From an uncultured Ruminococcus sp. (GTDB lineage: Bacteria > Bacillota > Clostridia > Oscillospirales > CAG-272): 9,746 bases of DNA. The stretch spans positions 1-9,746 of the forward strand of contig CACZSP010000031.1 of assembly GCA_902783905.1 (NCBI GenBank), read 5' to 3'. The notes beneath the pieces are model-generated. The model made no database searches and was not told where the DNA came from. It saw only the letters and a program-made list of their open reading frames with translations. Positions within the stretch are counted from its first letter, which is position 1. Every line of letters begins with the position of its first letter. Below are positions 5,905 to 9,746 of this stretch, piece after piece. The position numbers and the translations under genes are program-made.

Positions 5905-6995
5905 AAGACGTACTCGAACTCTGCGGTTATTTCGATCTCCCCGCCAAGCCGGTTTCATTTAAGGAATGCAGGGTGGGACATATAAACTCGACCTATTTCA
6001 TCGACTGCGAAGACGGCTCGAGATACGTGCTCCAGAGGATAAATACAGCCGTATTCAGGAATCCTGAAGGGCTAATGCGAAACGTGTTCGGCGTGACAGG
6101 GCATATCCGGAAAAAGCTGATAGCCTCGGGAGCCGACCCATCGCGCGGAACTCTTTCCTTCGTTAAGCTTAAGGACGGGCGTCTTTATTACCCTGCAAGC
6201 GACGGTTCCGCCTGGCGCGTTTACCGTTATATCGACGGCGTCGTTTCACTTCAGAGCGCAGAAAGTCCCGATCTGTTTGCTGCTGTAGGCAGAGCATTCG
6301 GCGTTTTCCAGCGCCAGCTTGCCGACTATGACGCATCAGAACTTGTCGAAACCATCCCGCATTTTCACGACACGCCGTCAAGGCTGGCCGATCTGCGTGC
6401 CTCCGTCTCGGCCGATCCTGTCGGCAGAGCAGCTCTCGTTTCGGATGAAATCGCTTTTTGCGAGAGTTATTCGAAAGTCTGCGGTTATATAACCGAAGGC
6501 ATTGCTTCGGGCAGATTCCCGCTCCGCGTTACGCACAACGATACGAAGCTGAACAATATCCTTCTCGATGAAAAGACTCTCGAACCCGTTTGCGTGATCG
6601 ATCTTGACACCATAATGCCTGGTTCGGTCCTTTACGATTTCGGCGACTCCATCCGTTTCGGTGCTTCAACAGCCGCCGAGGACTGCGACGACTACAAGTC
6701 GGTAAAACTCAACGACGAAATGTTCTACGCATTTTCGAAAGGGTTTGTTTCCGGGCTTGACGGCGCTCTGACGCGCGACGAGATCCTCGGATTTCCCATG
6801 GGAGCTCTTATAATAACTCTTGAGACCGGAATACGTTTTCTGAAGGATTATATCGACGGTGACGTCTATTTCAGAGTCGAAAAAAAGAATCACAACCTGA
6901 TCCGTGCGAGGAATCAGTTCGCGCTTGTGAAGGATATCGAGTCAAAGCTCGGAAAACTCGACGGTTTTGTTAAAGACCTGGTCAGTGCTACCTGA
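5901..6995 (+). CDS. nahK: NahK-like anomeric sugar kinase (APH-fold phosphotransferase)
   Basis: This 364-aa protein is close in length to the 359-aa N-acetylhexosamine 1-kinase of Bifidobacterium longum, which phosphorylates GlcNAc/GalNAc at C1. N-lobe features are VGHINSTYFI (25-34) and YVLQRIN (42-48). The catalytic loop is THNDTKLNN (211-219) with Asp214 as presumed base, and the metal-binding motif is VIDLDTIMPG (232-241). LYDFGDSIRFGAS (244-256) and the C-terminal ETGIRFLKDYIDGDVYF (308-324) match my recall of the NahK family rather than antibiotic kinases, which share only the fold. Homologues are sometimes labelled 'mucin desulfatase' or 'aminoglycoside phosphotransferase'. ATG at 5901 overlaps the previous stop as ATGA and has GGAG at 5888-5891. 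The exact sugar (GlcNAc, GalNAc, Gal or Glc) is not settled by sequence. Confidence 0.82.
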   Translation: MKDVLELCGYFDLPAKPVSFKECRVGHINSTYFIDCEDGSRYVLQRINTAVFRNPEGLMRNVFGVTGHIRKKLIASGADPSRGTLSFVKLKDGRLYYPASDGSAWRVYRYIDGVVSLQSAESPDLFAAVGRAFGVFQRQLADYDASELVETIPHFHDTPSRLADLRASVSADPVGRAALVSDEIAFCESYSKVCGYITEGIASGRFPLRVTHNDTKLNNILLDEKTLEPVCVIDLDTIMPGSVLYDFGDSIRFGASTAAEDCDDYKSVKLNDEMFYAFSKGFVSGLDGALTRDEILGFPMGALIITLETGIRFLKDYIDGDVYFRVEKKNHNLIRARNQFALVKDIESKLGKLDGFVKDLVSAT

Positions 6996-7008
6996 AAAGA
7001 GGACGAAA

Positions 7009-8034
7009 ATGTCAGTACTTGTTACCGGAGGGGCCGGATATATCGGTTCTCACACCTGCGTCGAACTTCTTGACGCGGGATACGATATTGCCGTTGTCGA
7101 CAATTATTCAAACAGCAGCCCGGAGTCTCTTCGCAGAGTGAAGGAAATTACCGGAAGGGAGTTTCCGGTATACGAGGCGGATCTGCGCGATGAAGAAGCT
7201 CTTGACAGGATCTTTTCCGAAAACCGGTTTGATTCGGTCATTCATTTCGCCGGTCTGAAATCCGTTGGGGAATCGGTCGCTCATCCGATTGAGTATTACG
7301 GAAACAATATCGGATCCACACTGTCTCTCTGCAGGCAGATGAAAAAACACGGCGTGAAGAAATTCGTGTTTTCATCCTCCGCCACCGTTTACGGAACCCC
7401 GAAAGAAGTACCGATCAGAGAAGACGCACCCCTCGGCCCGACTACGAATCCGTACGGGGAAACAAAGCTTATGATAGAGCGGATCCTCGACGATACAAGA
7501 AAGTCCGGCGCTCTCGGAAGCGTAATAATACTGCGTTATTTCAACCCGATAGGAGCCCACGAATCGGGACTGCTCGGAGAGGATCCGAACGAAATACCGA
7601 ACAATCTTCTCCCGTATATCACTCAGGTTTCTGTCGGACGCCTCAAAAAGCTTTCGGTTTACGGAAACGATTACGACACGCCTGACGGTCCCTGTATCAG
7701 AGACTATATTCATGTCGTTGACCTGGCCAAAGCCCACATAAAAGCCCTTGAAAGAGCCGAAACCGTTAAAGACGTCACAGAAGTGTACAACGTTGGGACC
7801 GGTAAGGGCTATTCGGTTTTTGAAATCATCAGGGCTTTTGAAAAGGCGTCCGGGAAAAAGATCCCGTACAAAGTGACAGGACGCCGCCCGGGCGACGTGG
7901 CGGTCAGTTATTCCGACCCGTCTCTTGCCCGCAAAGTCCTTGGATGGGAAGCCGAGTACGATATCGACAGGATGTGCCGCGACGCCTACCGCTGGCAGAC
8001 GATGAATCCGTCTGGTTACAGAAATGATAACTGA
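7009..8034 (+). CDS. galE: UDP-glucose/UDP-N-acetylglucosamine 4-epimerase
   Basis: This 341-aa cytoplasmic, NAD-dependent short-chain dehydrogenase-type enzyme inverts C4 of UDP-sugars. The NAD-binding loop is GGAGYIG (7-13), with Asp31 for the ribose. Catalytic Ser124 (SSSATVYG), Tyr149 and Lys153 (YGETK) have the same numbering as E. coli GalE (338 aa). The gatekeeper position matters: E. coli Tyr299 aligns with Ser300 here, in GDVAVSYSDPSLA (codon 7906-7908). Human GALE has Cys there and accepts UDP-GlcNAc/GalNAc, while a bulky Tyr excludes them, so a dual or N-acetyl-preferring epimerase is predicted. AGAGGA (6998-7003) supports the ATG at 7009, 13 nt after nahK. The open frame reaches back to 6967, but that start lies inside nahK. 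Confidence 0.93.
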   Translation: MSVLVTGGAGYIGSHTCVELLDAGYDIAVVDNYSNSSPESLRRVKEITGREFPVYEADLRDEEALDRIFSENRFDSVIHFAGLKSVGESVAHPIEYYGNNIGSTLSLCRQMKKHGVKKFVFSSSATVYGTPKEVPIREDAPLGPTTNPYGETKLMIERILDDTRKSGALGSVIILRYFNPIGAHESGLLGEDPNEIPNNLLPYITQVSVGRLKKLSVYGNDYDTPDGPCIRDYIHVVDLAKAHIKALERAETVKDVTEVYNVGTGKGYSVFEIIRAFEKASGKKIPYKVTGRRPGDVAVSYSDPSLARKVLGWEAEYDIDRMCRDAYRWQTMNPSGYRNDN

Positions 8035-9091
8035 ATTAGAATTCGGAAAGATAACTCTGAGTCCTTATGCGAAGGGAAAAACCGCTAAACTGTACCTCCT
8101 TTCCGCTCCCGGGAATCCGTTTTCCCTGACGGTCTCGGATTATGGAGCGACCGTCGTCGCCGCCTGTCTTGCTGACGGTGAAGGAAAACAACACCCCATC
8201 GTAAGAGGTTATGACTCGCTCGGTTTTTACGAACGCGCGGAAGGCTATCTCGGAGCCGTCGTCGGCAGGTTTGGCAACCGTATCGCAAAAGGCAGATTCA
8301 CCCTTGACGGAAAAGATTACACCCTATATACGAACAACGGAGTCAACCATCTGCACGGCGGCAGATACGGATTCGATAAAAAGCTTTATTCGGCCTTGCT
8401 TTCGGACGGTAACGAGCCGTACGCAGAATTTTCTTCCTTTTCTCCCGACGGAGAAGAGGGATACCCCGGAAATCTTTCGTACTCCGTCAGATATACGCTG
8501 GTACGAGGCGGTTTTACCGTCTCATACAGAGCCGAAACGGACGCTCCCACGCCGCTTAATCTGACAAATCACACCTATTTCAATCTTGACGGCGAAGGCG
8601 TGATAGAAGATCACCTGTTTACGATCGACGCGGACCGCTATCTTCCGACGGATGAAACACTTATTCCGACGGGCATACTGAAAAAGACAGCGGGTTCTCC
8701 GTTCGATTTTGGCAACATTAAATCTTTCGGCAGCGCCCTCTCGTCAGACGATCCGGATATCGAAACCGCAGGCGGGATCGACCACTGTTTCGTTTTTCCC
8801 GATGAGAAAACCGGCTTCCTGCCGCGCGCCGTGGCGGTTTCGGAAAAAAGCGGTATAAGGATGGTTTTTTCGACCGACCGCCCCGCCGTTCAGGTCTATA
8901 CGGGAAATTTCCTCGGAGATCCGGATTTCCCTTTTTCCGGCGGAGAACGGCAGAAACGGCGCGCCGCATTCTGTCTTGAATCGGAAGGATTTCCGGACGC
9001 GCCGAATCATACGGCTTTTCCGGACTGCATTCTGCGTCCCGGAGAAGTTTTCCGCAGCCTTACAGGATATACCTTTGATTTTTTGAAATAA
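8024..9091 (+). CDS. galM: aldose 1-epimerase (galactose mutarotase)
   Basis: This 355-aa cytoplasmic enzyme interconverts alpha and beta anomers of free aldoses and would supply the anomer the C1 kinase needs. Family motifs are GRFGNRIAKGRF (81-92), NGVNHLHGG (105-113), NLTNHTYFNL (179-188) with the catalytic His183, GIDHCFVF (251-258) with the substrate Asp253, and the catalytic Glu319 in CLESEGFPDAPN (317-328). Most relatives read LE-TQ-HFPD there, so SEG is a small departure that keeps the Glu. Length is normal. The ATG overlaps the last 11 nt of galE in another frame, and no strong ribosome binding site is seen, so translation is probably coupled to galE. No signal peptide is present. 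Confidence 0.92.
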   Translation: MITELEFGKITLSPYAKGKTAKLYLLSAPGNPFSLTVSDYGATVVAACLADGEGKQHPIVRGYDSLGFYERAEGYLGAVVGRFGNRIAKGRFTLDGKDYTLYTNNGVNHLHGGRYGFDKKLYSALLSDGNEPYAEFSSFSPDGEEGYPGNLSYSVRYTLVRGGFTVSYRAETDAPTPLNLTNHTYFNLDGEGVIEDHLFTIDADRYLPTDETLIPTGILKKTAGSPFDFGNIKSFGSALSSDDPDIETAGGIDHCFVFPDEKTGFLPRAVAVSEKSGIRMVFSTDRPAVQVYTGNFLGDPDFPFSGGERQKRRAAFCLESEGFPDAPNHTAFPDCILRPGEVFRSLTGYTFDFLK

Positions 9092-9115
9092 ACAGACCGA
9101 AAGGACGTATTTCGA

Positions 9116-9746
9116 ATGATACTTAAACTCGACGATCGATTTGTCAGACCGTTCATCACGGACGGTGAACTGAACGCGGCTCTTCCCGGCGTACGCAACG
9201 CCGTCGACCTCATCAGAAACGCAAACGGAAGAGGTCACGAAATGCTCGGATGGCTGGATCTTCCCGCCGCCTACGACAGAGAAGAGTACTCAAGGATCAA
9301 AGCCGCCGCCGAAAAGATCCGCAAAACCTGCGACGTATTCATCGTTATCGGTATAGGAGGATCTTATCTCGGATCAAGAGCGGTCATCGAATTTATCAGG
9401 TCACCGCGTTATAATCTGTTAAAAAAAGACACGCCGGACATTTATTTTTCCGGGTGCAACATCAGCTCGGGAGATCTGCGCGAGCTACTTGATATATGCG
9501 AAGGAAAAGACGTCTGCATCAACGTGATTTCGAAATCCGGAACGACTATGGAACCCGCCGTCGCGTTCAGGTGCTTCCGCAGGTTTCTTGAGGACAGGTA
9601 CGGCAAGAAAGGCGCGCGAGAGAGGATTTTCGTAACGACCGACCGTTCGCGCGGCACGCTTAAGAAATTCGCCGACGAATCGGGATACGAAACTTTCGTT
9701 GTACCGGACGCCGTCGGAGGGAGATACTCGGTGCTCACGGCTGTCG
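9116..9746 (+). CDS. pgi: glucose-6-phosphate isomerase, 3' end outside the window
   Basis: The first 210 residues of Pgi are present and the frame is open to the window edge. The enzyme interconverts glucose-6-phosphate and fructose-6-phosphate. Motifs in order are the first SIS-domain loop IGIGGSYLGSRAV (78-90), the phosphate-binding SKSGTTMEP (139-147) and the Pgi signature DAVGGRYSVLTAV (198-210). Spacing of these motifs fits the shorter bacterial Gram-positive-type enzyme (about 450 aa) rather than the 550-aa E. coli type. AAAGGA (9100-9105) lies 10 nt before the ATG, and the gene begins 24 nt after galM with no terminator between, so it is probably cotranscribed. In this operon it would feed the hexose phosphate product into glycolysis. 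Confidence 0.93.
   Translation, partial: MILKLDDRFVRPFITDGELNAALPGVRNAVDLIRNANGRGHEMLGWLDLPAAYDREEYSRIKAAAEKIRKTCDVFIVIGIGGSYLGSRAVIEFIRSPRYNLLKKDTPDIYFSGCNISSGDLRELLDICEGKDVCINVISKSGTTMEPAVAFRCFRRFLEDRYGKKGARERIFVTTDRSRGTLKKFADESGYETFVVPDAVGGRYSVLTAV

Noticed and set aside
5901..6995. aminoglycoside resistance kinase
   Set aside because: It shares only the APH fold and HxD loop; the THNDTKLNN, LYDFGDSIRFGAS and FLKDYIDGD segments and the galE/galM context match NahK-type sugar kinases.
8744..9238. 164-aa minus-strand open frame across the end of galM and the start of pgi
   Set aside because: It is antisense to two well-supported genes, its translation resembles no family I know, and it has no convincing ribosome binding site. 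The same reasoning excludes the 163-aa plus-strand frame at 2560-3051.
1..9746. CRISPR array, insertion sequence, prophage or tRNA gene
   Set aside because: No regularly spaced direct repeats, transposase, integrase, phage gene or cloverleaf sequence was seen on either strand.

Overview
The window suggests a Gram-positive-type anaerobe, most likely an uncultured member of the Clostridia. This rests on roughly even base composition, strong AGGAGG-like ribosome binding sites, consensus sigma-A promoters, a lipoprotein-type solute-binding protein, and a nucleotidyltransferase/NahK-like kinase pair of the kind found in gut glycan users. No species-level assignment is possible from the sequence alone.

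Left part (1-1572): a GC-rich palindromic element (150-240) lies just upstream of hisS (histidyl-tRNA synthetase, + strand), which ends in a 20-bp hairpin. Middle part (1581-4807): a leftward operon encodes a Crp/Fnr-family regulator, a lipoprotein solute-binding protein, a NitT/TauT-type permease and an ABC ATPase. Its junctions are a 1-nt gap and two ATGA overlaps, and it ends in a GC-rich hairpin facing the hisS hairpin. Its promoter is a textbook TTGACA-N17-TATAAT sequence with an extended -10. A perfect 20-bp palindrome sits over the expected transcription start, which is what an autorepression operator should look like.

Right part (4890-9746): a divergent rightward operon has its own promoter, a leader hairpin and a TTG-initiated first gene. 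It encodes a sugar-1-phosphate nucleotidyltransferase, a NahK-like anomeric sugar kinase, GalE, GalM and the start of Pgi, which runs off the window. Spacing is tight throughout (4-nt overlap, 13-nt gap, 11-nt overlap, 24-nt gap).

Together the right-hand genes read as a Leloir-like route without GalT. GalM would supply the correct anomer, the kinase would make sugar-1-phosphate, the nucleotidyltransferase would activate it directly with an NTP, GalE would interconvert the 4-epimers, and Pgi would connect to glycolysis. GalE has Ser300 where E. coli GalE has the gatekeeper Tyr299. Enzymes with a small residue there accept N-acetylated UDP-sugars, so kinase and epimerase independently point to N-acetylhexosamine (GlcNAc/GalNAc) salvage, for example from mucin or milk-type glycans. 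That function is inference and has not been tested.
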